Origin: Leucocoprinus leucothites
Lineage: Eukaryota > Basidiomycota > Agaricomycetes > Agaricales > Agaricaceae
Length of the DNA: 64,000 nt
Direction of reading: 5' to 3'
NCBI GenBank assembly: GCA_013368445.1
Contig: JAACJO010000008.1
Location: 124,001-188,000, forward strand
Each line of letters begins with the position of its first letter. The stretch's first letter is position 1. Made by a program: the position numbers and the translations under genes. Below are positions 30,962-42,378 of this stretch, piece by piece. The notes below the pieces were generated by a model, which did no database searches, was not told the origin of the DNA, and saw only the letters and a program-made list of their open reading frames with translations.

Positions 30962-30969
30962 CTTTTATA
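30962..30969 (-). promoter_or_regulatory. TATA box of gene B (copy a)
   Basis: TATAAAAG lies on the minus strand about 80 bp upstream of the gene B ATG. The same box at the same distance is found in copy b (53649-53656). The stretch from here to gene A (30970-31716) holds no other gene that I can support. Confidence 0.65.
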
Positions 30970-31716
30970 TCCAAGCCCACCTCTGCCGATAGGGAATAAA
31001 AATGTTCATGAAGGCATCCACTTGGACTCCAAGCAGATTTTAGCAATAATGCTAATGAGTGCAGTTGGGTGGAAAATCCAGCAGTCATAAAAATTGTGGC
31101 TAGGAAGGGCACAGTCAGAGTGGATGGTACCCACATTGCTGAAAGCAGTGAAATTTAGGACTGTTTGTGAATACAATGGAGCATATGCCAACTCTAGATG
31201 AATTTCAAATAAAATTTTAAGGGTTGCACAGATATTGATTAAGGCAAGGTTTGCCAGATTTAGTATCCCCAAGGGGTTCTTTCACTACAATAGTTTCATG
31301 AGGACACAATCTATTATAGTAAGGGGGAGAGGGCAGAGAGCTAGAAATAACCCATAGTACTATATCACGAATTCTTTGATTTATGGCTAAGTCACTAAGT
31401 CACACAACAGATCAGAATCGCACTAATAGATCAGAGGTGATGTCATTATGATAAGTCCAGACCAAGGAAGAGAAATCTCTCAAATAAGGCTTCACTAGAT
31501 TTCTTAGTTTAGAAGTTACACAGGGAAACCAGCCAAAAATGCACAAGTGGATTAGAATGCAAAGAGACTATCTAGCAACATAACAAGAGATTGGATATAT
31601 AACATGAGGAGCAATGTTGACTAGATAAAAGAGTAAAACAATAAGAAAAGCAAATACAGAGTTCAAGAAAGCAATAGCAAGCAACTTATCAAGTCTAGAA
31701 ACAGGAAGACAGCCGC

Positions 31717-34244
31717 CTATTCTTTGCAACACTTGCCTTTAGCCCTAGTCTTACCCCCAGACTTGGTAGTGGGGATAGGAGATGAATTATGAGATGGGCC
31801 AGCAACAATCAGAGTGTGATGGTCAGCCCAAGTTAGGGGGCGCAGAAGTGGAAGAGAACAGCCTTCTTTGCCAATTTGATTGTAAAGGGAACAAATGAAG
31901 GTATTGTGAGCACTGAGCAGATTGCTTGCAGTATCATGAGGAGAAAGACCCTCAGGAGCAGAAACAGCCTGGCAAGCAGCAGCAAAGATGGCAGCATGGG
32001 TAGCCTTATCAGGAACTAACTTGCTACCAATCCAGTAATTTGGGTTGGGAGAAAAGTATTCCTTGGTGGTGAGAAGCTCATCTGTGAACTCAGAAACCTG
32101 AGCTTGATAACTTGTGAGTGCCAACTTGTAGCTATGGTGACCAGCCTCAACCAAGTCCCAACCCACAGCCAGGACACAAAGACAAGAAATAATATCTGGA
32201 AAAGTAATCAGATACAATGCAATAAGGAAAGATAGATAAAGAACAAAGAACTTACAAGAATTGCTAGTAAGAGTTGCTGGGTGAAGTTGCTTAGCCCAAA
32301 AATTCCATAGTTCTGCAGGCTTTTGATGAGTGCAGTGGGCTGACTTCTTGTCCTTGCACTGCATGCAAGGTAATATGCCATTGAGGAGTTGGAAGGACTT
32401 GGCATGCATGGCAGTTTTAGAGGTATGGGGCTGGGGGTCAGAAGCAATGCATTTGTCCAAGCACTTGGTAATGCAATGCAAGCATTTAAGCTCGCCTGCA
32501 GGACCCTAGAATAAAAATAAAAATAATTAGGAAAGCATAAAATGAGTATTCAAGAACAAAACCATACCAAGTTGGATAATGAAGAAGGGGCAAAAAATTG
32601 AGGGCAGACTCCCAAGAAAGGGTGTCCTGCCTCCATTCCAAACTCCCTAATCAAGTTACAACCTGTAGTAGAGAATAACGAATAATCAGTGAAAGGCCAG
32701 ATAAAATAAGTAAAGGAACTTACATAAAGAGGAAGCAGAAGGATCTGCTTGAGCACCAGAACCACTAGCCTGTACTGAAACAGGAGCGATTCCTGGGCAA
32801 CAGGGGGTTGATGGTGGTAGAGCAAGAGGGCAAGTAGGGAGCTCAATGGAGTCCATCACCAACTGCTGATGAGAGCTCGATACATTGGACTCAATGTTCT
32901 CTCATGAAGACTTGGTAGCAGGAGTACCAATAGATGGAGAACCAGCCAACCATTTCGAGGGGCCAGGTTGAGGGCCCAAAGCTCTAGGATGCTGGAGACC
33001 ATCCTCGATCTCATTGTCATCTGTGAACTCCATATGTGGAGGGTTACTTAGTCCTGGAGGGAAGACACAGACAGCAACAAATTAGAAAGTCACCAAAGAA
33101 TAATAAAATACATACCAGAACTAGTCCTGGGCTTGGGACAAGCCTTGGATCTTGTGTTTACTAATGGAATTGTTGGAGAAGATGTAGACAACAAAGACAG
33201 ATCAGGGAGATACTTGGCTATTAAATTGTCAGTGCCAATTGCAGGTGCAGGAGAAGGGAGACCTGATATTAAGAAATAAAATGAATAATTTGGAAAGGAA
33301 ATAGTCATATACTCACTAGAGGAAATATCAGCAATAGGGTGAGTTGGTTTCCATGCAGCTATGAGAGGAGAGGAAGCCTGCAGAGGGGCTGGAGATGGCA
33401 GGTTCAATACTCTGGCAGAACCACCACAAGGAGGAGGCCATGGACACTCATCAGTGGTAATAGCTGCAGGGGCAGACAGCTTCTCTAGAGGATGAGTACA
33501 CTGACCTTGGATGGGTTCCTCATTGATATAAGCATCCCAACACTTACGAGGCTAGATCTGTGAAAGCATGATCAAAATGCAGGACTCTAGCAGGCCTAAG
33601 TAGCTAAACTCACCTGTTGCAGCCAAGGAGGGCAGTGAAAAATAGAGTTTTTTCTGGGTTTGGGAATGAATAAATAAGGACGGGGTGGGATACAAATGGT
33701 CAATTGAGGGTGCACCAGACTAGGAGATGAAGGATGGTCAGGCTGCAAAAGTGGTTCATTGTTGGATGGACTGACTAAGTCGATTAGGGACTCAGGAGCT
33801 TGAGAAGGAGCAGGAGAGAACAGCGGAGGAATTGGAGAGGCCAGCAAAGTCTCATCATTGTGGTTGACTGTCTGCACTGGGACAGGAGGAGGAACTTGGG
33901 GAGTGAGGGCCATAACTGGGGTGATTTGATGCACTTGAGCATTGGCATCCCGAAATTGTTGTAACAGAGTGGCACAGTTGTCTTCGAGCAACTGAAGTTG
34001 TGCCACACAAATGGGATGGTGGGCTTGGCTGGAAAGTGTAGCATGTTGTCATTTGATGTCCTAAAGGGCAAGCACCAGATGGTTGAGCTCCAAGAAATGG
34101 AAGGCATACTCAGCAGCTGACAGGTTGGCAAGCAAACTGTCAGGAGCTGAGGATGTGGCTGGCAAAAGGAATAAGTCCAGCAAAATGTGAAAAACAGGAT
34201 AGGAACTCACATTGAGCAGGGGTAGGAGGCTGTGCAGGCACCAT
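31717..34244 (-). pseudogene. Ty3-M antisense gene A (copy a), eight exons, three nonsense codons
   Basis: The exons are 34244-34211, 34158-33614, 33542-33317, 33262-33116, 33053-32724, 32662-32568, 32505-32256 and 32195-31717: 2106 nt, 701 residues, with GT-AG introns of 52-71 nt apart from one reading of the intron after exon 6. Residues 1-455 are rich in Pro and Ser. A Cys module follows at about 467-519 (C-x2-C-x3-C-x3-C, then C-x2-C-x7-C), which suggests zinc binding, then a conserved globular region and a Lys-rich end. In-frame TAG and TGA in exon 2 and TGA in exon 5 break it. Exons 6-8 recur with the same borders in copy b. I do not recognise the family. Confidence 0.65.
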
Positions 34245-34907
34245 TAAGTCAGGAAGGGCAGAGACAAGAAGAAAAGAGCCAAGTCCCAAACACTGAGACT
34301 TTAAATAGGCTGTCTGAAAATAAACTTAGAAAGAAGTCAGTTGATTGCATGATGACACACAATCAGACCAAATAAACAACAACAGGAACTGGATTTATCC
34401 AGTTTACAAGCACTTAGGCAGACCATACAAAGTAACAGAGACTGCCTTGAGCATTTGGCAGATTCTGCCATGAGTTCGAAAATCCATGGTAGGGGAGAAA
34501 GGCATCCATAGGTGTCAACAGGTCTAATGATTGATCAGATCTGATCACAGATTGACAGCAGACCTTTGCAATCATTCTAAAAATAAAAGCCACATGCCCA
34601 ATTGTGAGCTGACCTTTAGTCTCAATCAATCACAGAGCTTGAATTAAGCATGGGATGTTCCAGAACATTCTAGAATGAGTTTGAAGGAAGGATGGACCAG
34701 TTCCCAGATAACTTGGAGCTGATTTCAACTATAATCAGGATGGCTTCTGCAGATGCAGACATAGGCCTGCAGTCTTTGTGAACGAAGGATAAAAATGCCA
34801 TAGTAATGAAAATGAAGATGACTTAATCACACAGAAGCCATTTGTTAGCAAAAGGACATAAGATTTGACCTCCTAAGTCCCCAACAAGTAGAGACTGAGG
34901 GCAGTCA

Positions 34908-34925
34908 TTTATAGTGAGGGGGAGA
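34908..34925. promoter_or_regulatory. Polypurine tract of Ty3-M and overlapping antisense TATA-like box
   Basis: On the plus strand, agggggaga (34917-34925) immediately precedes the LTR, as a plus-strand primer should. On the minus strand, TATAAA lies at 34913-34908, facing gene A. The interval 34245-34907 would be the gene A leader; I see no ORF of note there. Use of the box as a promoter is an inference. Confidence 0.55.
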
Positions 34926-36302
34926 TGTTACAGCCCAAATGGCATTAGCTATGAAATCGTTAAATTTGATGATATAGTCAATATATTGGGCGACTGTATA
35001 GACATTAAGGAACCCTACTGTAAGACCCTAGTGTAACACACACACTCACAAAAGCACAGCACATTTGTGAAATGACCATTAATGATTAAGAGTAACAAGA
35101 GGCTACAGGATGATATCAAGACTTAGCAAATGCAGTTGGGATGTGTACCCTATGACCCTTTGTGATCTTAGCCTATAACCTGGGTATTGATCCAGTCAAA
35201 GTCTTTCTCAAAGGAACAATGACAGACTAACTAATTGGAGATCAAAGGCTTAGCCTTCTGATCCAGACAGGCACTTGTACACATTCATGGAAGTCCTATC
35301 TTTTTAACATTGCTACAGCAGAAGTATACCCTTTTGCGAAAGACAGAGAAATTCTGCATGGGCACTGAATGACCCACTTGATTATAGAACCAGATTAGTG
35401 GAAACTAACAGGATGTGTCAGCACTTGACTACTGACTAGTAGACATTGTTATAGTCAGGAATGGGCTTTCATGGAATAAGACAACCATCAGCAGTGATAG
35501 AGATCTCATGATATCAGAGGAGCAGGAGTAAGCATGCCTTCACAAAAGGATGTGTCAGCACTTAAACCCAAAAGAAAACCCAGAGATACTCCTATTGGAC
35601 AACCTTTCAATAAATCTCCTTTTAGTATCAAGTATGTGTATGCGTCATCCATGTAATTACTCCTTTAGTACTTTCATGAAACCAATATAAACCTTTTTCA
35701 AGTGTATAGTCTAGCAAGGAATCTCACCTGCTAAGGCTATGCTTAGAGACTGTCCCACACAACATATCTGAGTGAGTAGTAAAAAGTGTATTGAGCACCC
35801 TTCAGTCATAGACCATTAAAGAATTGGAAAACACCTTTTGAGAAAGAACATTATTGTGAGATTCATATAAGTTTAGAGTGTGAAGAAGTCTGGAAAAGAC
35901 TTATAAGCTGTATATTGCATCTAGTATCCAGGAGTGGTGCTAGTCAGTATCAGTTGTATTGTGATAGTGCCAAGTGTTAGTGAAAGTGACAATTCACAAA
36001 TACCAGTCTATTACACTTCTGCATTCTAAGGGACTTGTAGCTGTGCAGCATTGCATAACAGGGATCATCAAGTATCTTTCATGAACTGGTCATTCCATTA
36101 CAAACTGGTCTACAGACAACTCCCATTATCTATCATTATCAATCTTTGTACTTTTGCAAAACATCTTTCTTTATTGATTAACCTCCCACAAACTTGGATT
36201 GAGTTTAGGAGTGTTGGTTGTTATTGTTATTAAAGTTACTTATCATTCACTATCTGACTACATTCCCTTTATTACCTTAACAATCTCATTTCTGCCTCTT
36301 CA
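34926..36302 (+). repeat. Ty3-M 3' LTR (copy a), 1377 bp
   Basis: It starts TGTTACAGCCC and ends CTCTTCA. The full sequence recurs as a solo LTR at 42379-43757, the last part (reversed) at 49508-50169 and the first part (reversed) at 62890-63303. Sequence differences between the copies are mostly C/T or G/A. The 300 bases to the right (36303-36601) hold nothing I can identify. Confidence 0.88.
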
Positions 36303-36601
36303 TTGGCTATGTATTTTCATTACCTGTTTTATGATACCAGCTCACTCATTTTCTTTTGGACTTAGACAATTTTTCGTACTTTCTTACTTACTGTTTTGTT
36401 TTCACTTATACCCAATAGCCTCATCTCCTTCTCATCCTTTTTCTTACTTCAGATTTCTCCTTACTCACACCTTGTTCCAAGAAAATACCATTCAAATTTC
36501 AATGAAGTCCCAAAAAGTACGAGATATACATTAGGCAATAAATAGACAGAAATGACAACAAACACATGAGCTGATTGGAAGGATAGGAGGAAATGACCTA
36601 C

Positions 36602-37080
36602 TGTCATGACTCGACCCACTCGCATAGCCTGGCTGGCATGTACTCCATCTTATCTTCATATTTCTAACTTATGACTTCTATCATACTCTCCTTCCACTTC
36701 TGTCAACTTGCCTCGGTTCGCTTCCACTCGACTCACTCCACTCTTCTTTCTTACCCTGTATCTTCTTGTGTGTTGTATTTGGACTTTCACATGTCATGTC
36801 ATTCATAGTCTCCTCTGATGTTTCAGACATTCTTATCTTCTAGCCTTTCTGATATGTCAGATGCCATTCTTATTCCTTTATCCTTTTTCTGCAGTGTCTT
36901 TGTTATTTGTTATCCAACTCTATCCACCATATCGTATATAAATAGCTGAACTTGTACCATATTCCTCAGTCTGAATCAACTAAGTCACATGTTACTACTC
37001 TGTCTGACCTCTGCTCTCTCTTCGCCCTCCTATCTCCATCTGTTTCCTAAATCCAGGTCAGCATCAGTAGTGGCACAACA
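36602..37080 (+). repeat. Possible solo LTR of another family
   Basis: The segment starts TGTCATGACTCG, ends GGCACAACA, contains TATATAAATA at 36935-36944, and is preceded by a purine-rich stretch (ggaaggataggaggaaatga). These are LTR-like traits. No second copy is in the window and the flanking 5 bases do not match, so it may instead be the 3' neighbourhood of the minus-strand gene at 37210. Confidence 0.35.
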
Positions 37081-37209
37081 CATAAGTTGAGGCCAAGACC
37101 CACTCCCATGTGCAATGACTGGATCAGTCATCTCTGCTCCTCTGTCTTAGACATCCAGTCCTGGACATCAGCTCTGTCCCCCATCCTTTAGTAACCTAGT
37201 TCTTGACAC

Positions 37210-37473
37210 CTACTTACTACCATTCTCATCCTCATCCTCTCCCTCACCTTCCTCCTCTCTGGCCTCCCCCTCATCCCCAGACCCAGCATCTAATGTCTCT
37301 GGTATGGCCTTCTTCTTAGTGGCCAACTTGGCATCCAACTCCACCCATGCCTTCTCATGTGCCTCATTATCCATCACCTTGTCATCAAGGACAAGCCAGT
37401 CATAGAACTCCTTGAAGTCCTTGGCCAGCCTGTCCACAACTTTGGTCTGGGCCTGGATACTTGACACCAATAC
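37210..37473 (-). pseudogene. 3' half of a gene disrupted by Ty3-C
   Basis: The minus strand encodes VSSIQAQTKVVDRLAKDF... ending in a strongly acidic tail (GDEGEAREEEGEGEDEDE) and a stop at 37210-37212. With Ty3-C and one target copy removed, this frame joins in phase to the segment at 63395-63571. The protein would have an N-terminal Cys-containing part, a heptad-like helical middle and an acidic C-terminus. The family is not recognised. It could be a cellular gene, or another retroelement-borne gene like gene A. Confidence 0.6.
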
Positions 37474-37716
37474 TGTTATGTATATTGATTATATCTAGCA
37501 TTTGTTCCATCTACAATACGAAGTCAATATTAGCTTTACTTAAGTAATATCACAATTATGTTTTTATCCTATTGTTCTTGTATTTTCTAGTTTGTTTTGA
37601 CTCATTTACTTTGCCTCATTATGACCTATTATGACTTGTTTGGTTTTATTTATCTTTTGATGACATGTGATTATTAAATATAGCTGTGCTATATTTGGAC
37701 TTACCTTGTGATTGAT
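37474..37716 (+). repeat. Extra partial copy of the Ty3-C LTR (243 bp)
   Basis: The first 243 bases of the LTR (TGTTATGTATATTG to gtgattgat) are repeated directly in front of the complete 5' LTR at 37717. The element therefore begins with a tandem partial duplication of U3. Confidence 0.85.
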
Positions 37717-38355
37717 TGTTATATATATTGATTATATCTAGCATTTGTTCCATCTACAATACGAAGTCGATATTAGCTTTACTTAAGTAATATCGCAATT
37801 ATGTTTTCCTCTTATTTGTTCTTGTATTTTCTAGTTTGTTATGACTTGTTATGACTTGTTTGGTTCTGTTACACTTTGATGACATGTGATTATTAAATAT
37901 AGCACAGCTATATTTGGACTTACCTTGTGATTGATCAAATAATCAAAGAAGAACTTCTTTAGAAGAACTTCTAAAGCTTCTTTGACAGATTGCATCTTAT
38001 ATAGTTTAATTAGTGTTAAGGAAGCTGTACGCTTCTCTTCTTTCATTAGAAACCCTTAGCCCTAGTTAATAATAGATACAGACTTGTATTGTATATAAGT
38101 TGTTGACATCTACCAAGGAGAAACATCATTTCTACTTGGTTAGGTGGAGACTCAATACAAGCCTTTATCTATACAAAGTCAAATTGAAACTTAAGTCATT
38201 AAGATCTCAATTACCAAAGTCTTACTATTATAATTGCCATATTATAACTCTGACTTAGTAAACAACTTTGTTGCTTACTGAGAAGGAGTCCCCTTTGATA
38301 AGATCAAGCTGATACTTATCGCGCCAGCTTAGGACCAGGCCAGCATCACTATAAC
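37717..38355 (+). repeat. Ty3-C 5' LTR (639 bp)
   Basis: It starts TGTTATATATATTG and ends CACTATAACA. The 3' LTR at 48940-49503 plus 63308-63389 matches it along its length. The leader 38356-38911 has no ORF; it holds a direct repeat (ataccagac..gggta.atactc at about 38630 and 38697). I found no convincing tRNA primer site after the LTR. Confidence 0.88.
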
Positions 38356-40709
38356 ATTAAGTAGAAATGATCCTTCTCTGTTAGCACAGAGCCATTACTT
38401 TGCCCAGTAACCCAACAACGTTGCAAACACTGTCAATTTGGGTTATCATGGTTATCGCACAAGCTGTCCCAAAACTATTGTGCATAACAATGAAGAGAGG
38501 GTCAACACACATTGCCAACTAGTGGAATAGTTGAGGATCACTCTTATTGATCTGAGCAATTTCCCATGCTCTTAAAACATTTGGAGGCTTGTGAGAGCTA
38601 AGGTCATTGTACCTGAATCTCAAATAAGATACCAGACCCAAGGGTAGATACTCAGAAGGGAGAAAATTGCCAGAAGATTAGGTATATCTCTGAAGAATAC
38701 CAGACCTGAGGGTAAATACTCGGAAGACAGTTTATCTGTTGAAAGTCTTAAAAGACTATAAATACACAGTCCTAGTGACTATAAAGGTGAGTCCAAAGCA
38801 ACTATAAACTAATTTTCCAATCACGGCAGAATCAAACTGCAAGTGTGATAATTGTCTCAAGGACAATTTACCATTTAAGACCATACCAGGTGTCTCTATA
38901 GGCACCCATAAACACAGTCCACAACGGACCCAGCAGAATTTGAAAGACAGGTCGAAATCTTCGCAAGAAAGGAATTCCCAGAAGAATCCTATAGTACCTA
39001 CTACAGTGAAACTCAAAGGACAAGATTCTACAAAAGTAAAGGATCAGGAAGATTCTATTACATCAAAGAACATGAAGGGAAAGTTGCCTATGTACCAATC
39101 AAGAAAGAACAAGAAGGGATCCTTGAAGCTGAATTCACTGCATTTGGTCACAAGCAACTTCACAGAACTGTCAAACAACAAATTGAAAGAGGAGCTGGCC
39201 TTGAAGAACTTCAAGACGTTACCCCAGAACAGTACACTGAAGAAGCAAGAAGACAGCAAACTCCATTCCCAGAAACCCCTGCAGAATCCAGCAGGACCAT
39301 CGAACCAATTATTGACACAACCCCAAGAACTGGAGAAACCTCTCAAGAAAATAATTCAGAGCCCAGAATTGACACTCCAAGCTCAGAAGAATCTGAAGCT
39401 GATGAAGATGATGAAGAAGAAGAAGACAAAGAAGGAACAGATAGTGGAAATAGAAGCCAACAGGAATCTGAAGGAAATCAAACAGAAGAGAAAGCAGAAG
39501 CACTCGTATGGGCAATTGATAATCTCAAACTCAAATCCCCAGAAAAGCCCAGAGTCAATAGACCCCCTTCTTACTCCTCGAGCCCAGCCTTTGGACATAG
39601 CCCAAGGTTCCTTAGTCCCATTACGAACCCTATCCCCTTTACCTTTACCAATTCCCCCACTGGTATTGCCAGTACCAGTACCCTACCAACAACCAATCCC
39701 AACATTACTACAGCCAGGACCACCATCACCGTACCTGCTAACACCCAAATAAAAGGGAAAGCAAAAGCAGCTATCACCAACACAGGAGGTTCTTCAAATC
39801 GAAGAAGCCCCACACCACCACCACAAACACCACAAGGAGGACCACCAAGTCCCAGAGGTAATCTGCCTGGAGGACCAGGAGGACCAGGAGGACCAGGAGG
39901 AGGACCACCAAATCCTAATCCAAACCCCCCACCAAACCCAAACATGGCACAACCTCAACCAGGATTCTAACTTAAATTCCCAAAGCCCAACAGGTTTGAT
40001 GGCAACCCAAGCTACTACAGACCATGGATGGCCAAAGTCAAACTCTACTTCGACTCATATGGTGTCACAGATGACCAATCAAGAATCAACTACACCCTTG
40101 GACTACTTGATGGAGCTGCCAAGTTATGGCAACAGGATTACAGACTTAGTCAAGCAGCTGCAGCTACCCAAGCAGGACATGTCCCACACACCTTTGACCA
40201 GTTCAAGAATGTGCTTGAACAGTCATTTGCTCCAACACAACAGAGCTTTGAGGCTGAAAGAGAGCTCCGTTATTACAGACAATGAAACAAATACATCAAA
40301 GAATATATCGCCAATTTTGCCATCCTTGCCTCATGTGCAGGACTTACTGACAGCACTTCTCTCTGATCCTACTTCACTGAAGCACTTGACAATGATGTCA
40401 GATTTGAAGCAATTCGATCTGACCCCCAAACCCTCGATGAGTGGAAAACTGCTGCAAGACAAGCATACAAAGTTGTCCAAGAGCAAAGGAGATACTGCAT
40501 TGGAAATTCTAATCCAGGATCTTCAAACAGATCAAGAAAGACCAAAAAGAATAGTAGATCACATGGACCTCAACCACGATATAATGACATCTATAGTCAA
40601 CCCCTACCTAGACCCAGACAATCCGAGTGGGACATGGATATCAACAGAATATCAAGAGGCATATACCGATTATCAGTTGAAGATGATTGGGAAGCAGATG
40701 ACGGAGGTA

Positions 40710-42301
40710 CAGTGGCTCAAAAAACTGTCCCAATGTTTTCGCATTTTGGACATATTTGCCAATACCAGGGCAGATATATGGCCTAGCATCCTGAAAATAT
40801 TCACACAGGTACCTTGACATATTGGGCACATATATTCCCATGATCACATGACCTTGTCCATCAATGAATTATTAATGAATTATCGAAAATATCTAATCAT
40901 TGGGACAGTTTTTTGACCCCCTGTCAGCCTCCCAGTATCTACCTTGTAACATGCCAGGAGAGCATCAGGGCAGGCATGGCAGTAATAAACAAGATCATGT
41001 GACCTTGGTTGACATGTTGAGATGGTTACAACTGTCTTTCTTCCTGCCACTACATCATGAAAGCTATCTCCTCTATCCAATACTCGCAAGTCACTTCTCT
41101 TCTCAAAGATGGCTATTCCTTGTGCCAGATTGAACATAAAACTGGTCGAGGCAAGTCTACTGTTGGGAGGATCAAGAAAGAAGTTGATGGGGACAAGGAA
41201 AACAACAAGGGAGGACATCCTTCCAAGCTTTCTCCTCATGATAAAAAAGCAATAATTTACCAAATAACCTCTGGAAAGCTAGACAATGCTGTCCAGGCTA
41301 CAACTTTCATTAAATCTACTCTGTCTGACCCTGTCACACCCCAAACTGTCAGAAATACCCTTCAGGATAATGGATTTTGCTCTGTAACCAAGATCAAATG
41401 ACCTCTACTCAAAGGCAACATTGTGAGGAACACCTTGACTTTGCATATGAACATAGGAATTGGACAGTGGAGGACTGGAAGAGGGTGTTATGGACAGATG
41501 AAACAAAGATCAACAGGATTGGGTCAGATGGAAAGGTGTATACCTGGAAGGGGAGGGGGGAACTACTGTCAGATAGGACCACTCTCCCTACTGTCAAACA
41601 TGGAGGAGGTGGTAACATGATGGTGTAGGGGTGTATGGGGTGGAATGGGGTGGGAAAGCTGATAGAGGTTCAAGGGAATATGGATGCAGTGCAATACTGC
41701 GAGATTTTGGACAATGGGGTGGTCAAAAGCTTTGAAAAGTTGGAGATAGAGGAGGAGGAGAGGATATTCCAGCAGGATAATGACCCAAAACACACCTCAA
41801 AACTGGGACAACAATGGTTTGTGGACAACAACATTCAAGTTCTATCATGGCCTGCACAATCCCCTGACCTAAATCCCATTGAACACCTCTGGACCTACCT
41901 GAAGGACCAGCTGAAGGCATATGAAAGACCACCCAAGGGAGTATTTGAATTGTGGGAGAGGCTAGTAGAGGAGTGGAATAAGATTCCAGCAGAAAGGTGC
42001 CAAAGGCTGATAGAAAGCATGCCCAGAAGGATTGAGGCAGTTATCAGGGCAAGAGGAGGTCATACAAAGTATTGAGTAGGTAGATAACAGAGGGTCAAAA
42101 AACTGTCCCAATGAGTAGATATTTTCGATAATTCATTAATAATTCATTGATGGACAAGGTCATGTGATCATGGGAATATATGTGCCCAATATGTCAAGGT
42201 ACCTGTGTGAATATTTTCAGGATGCTAGGCCATATATCTGCCCTGGCATTAGCAAATATGTCCAAAATGCGAAAACATTGGGACAGTTTTTTGAGCCACT
42301 G
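40710..42301 (+). mobile_element. Tc1-A: Tc1/mariner transposon in Ty3-C gag
   Basis: This 1592-bp element is flanked by TA (40708-40709 and 42302-42303). The terminal inverted repeats are about 210 bp (40710-40920 and 42092-42301) and begin CAGTGGCTCAAAAAACTGTC. Each repeat also ends, on its inner side, with the same motif inverted (cattgggacagttttttga). It carries a degenerate transposase. Confidence 0.92.
41057..42075 (+). pseudogene. Tc1-A transposase, broken
   Basis: It is homologous over its whole length to the intact transposase of Tc1-B. It is inactivated by a TGA at 41399-41401 (Gln in Tc1-B), a one-base frameshift near 41415 and a TAG near 41625 (Trp in Tc1-B). The DDE residues are still encoded (WTDET, QQDNDPKH, DLNPIEH). 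Confidence 0.9.
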
Positions 42302-42378
42302 TATATATGAACTTGGTGCAGAGGATGATGATAATCCTGAAGAAGAGGAGAGTGAAGGAGAAGATATCAACCAAATGT

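Larger units (their letters stand above)
27817..36302 (+). mobile_element. Ty3-M copy a: gypsy element, 5'-truncated, with antisense genes
   Basis: It contains the last part of pol (plus strand), gene B and gene A (both minus), a polypurine tract and a full 3' LTR. Copy b (49508-63303) has the same order in reverse orientation, which proves that the antisense genes are internal to the element. The 5' LTR, gag, protease and RT are absent, replaced by copia-2 at 27816. Confidence 0.85.

Noticed and set aside
36051..36534. Small open frames in and after the Ty3-M LTR
   Set aside because: They lie in LTR sequence repeated at 43506-43757, show no motif, and are not kept open in a consistent way.
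38940..39752. A long open frame (270 codons) on the plus strand in the Ty3-C leader and gag region
   Set aside because: It overlaps the true gag frame, which I traced continuously in another phase from 38912 into the capsid domain. The alternative is rich in Lys/Ser with no motif.
39571..39945. Minus-strand Gly/Pro-rich frame
   Set aside because: It is an artefact of the Pro/Gly-rich gag segment read in reverse.
39996..40817. Open frame of 273 codons across the Tc1-A left end
   Set aside because: It is out of phase with gag, and its last part is the Tc1 terminal repeat.
40921..41056. A short gene between the Tc1 left repeat and transposase
   Set aside because: The interval is a conserved Tc1 leader, also present in copies B and C, with no consistent frame.
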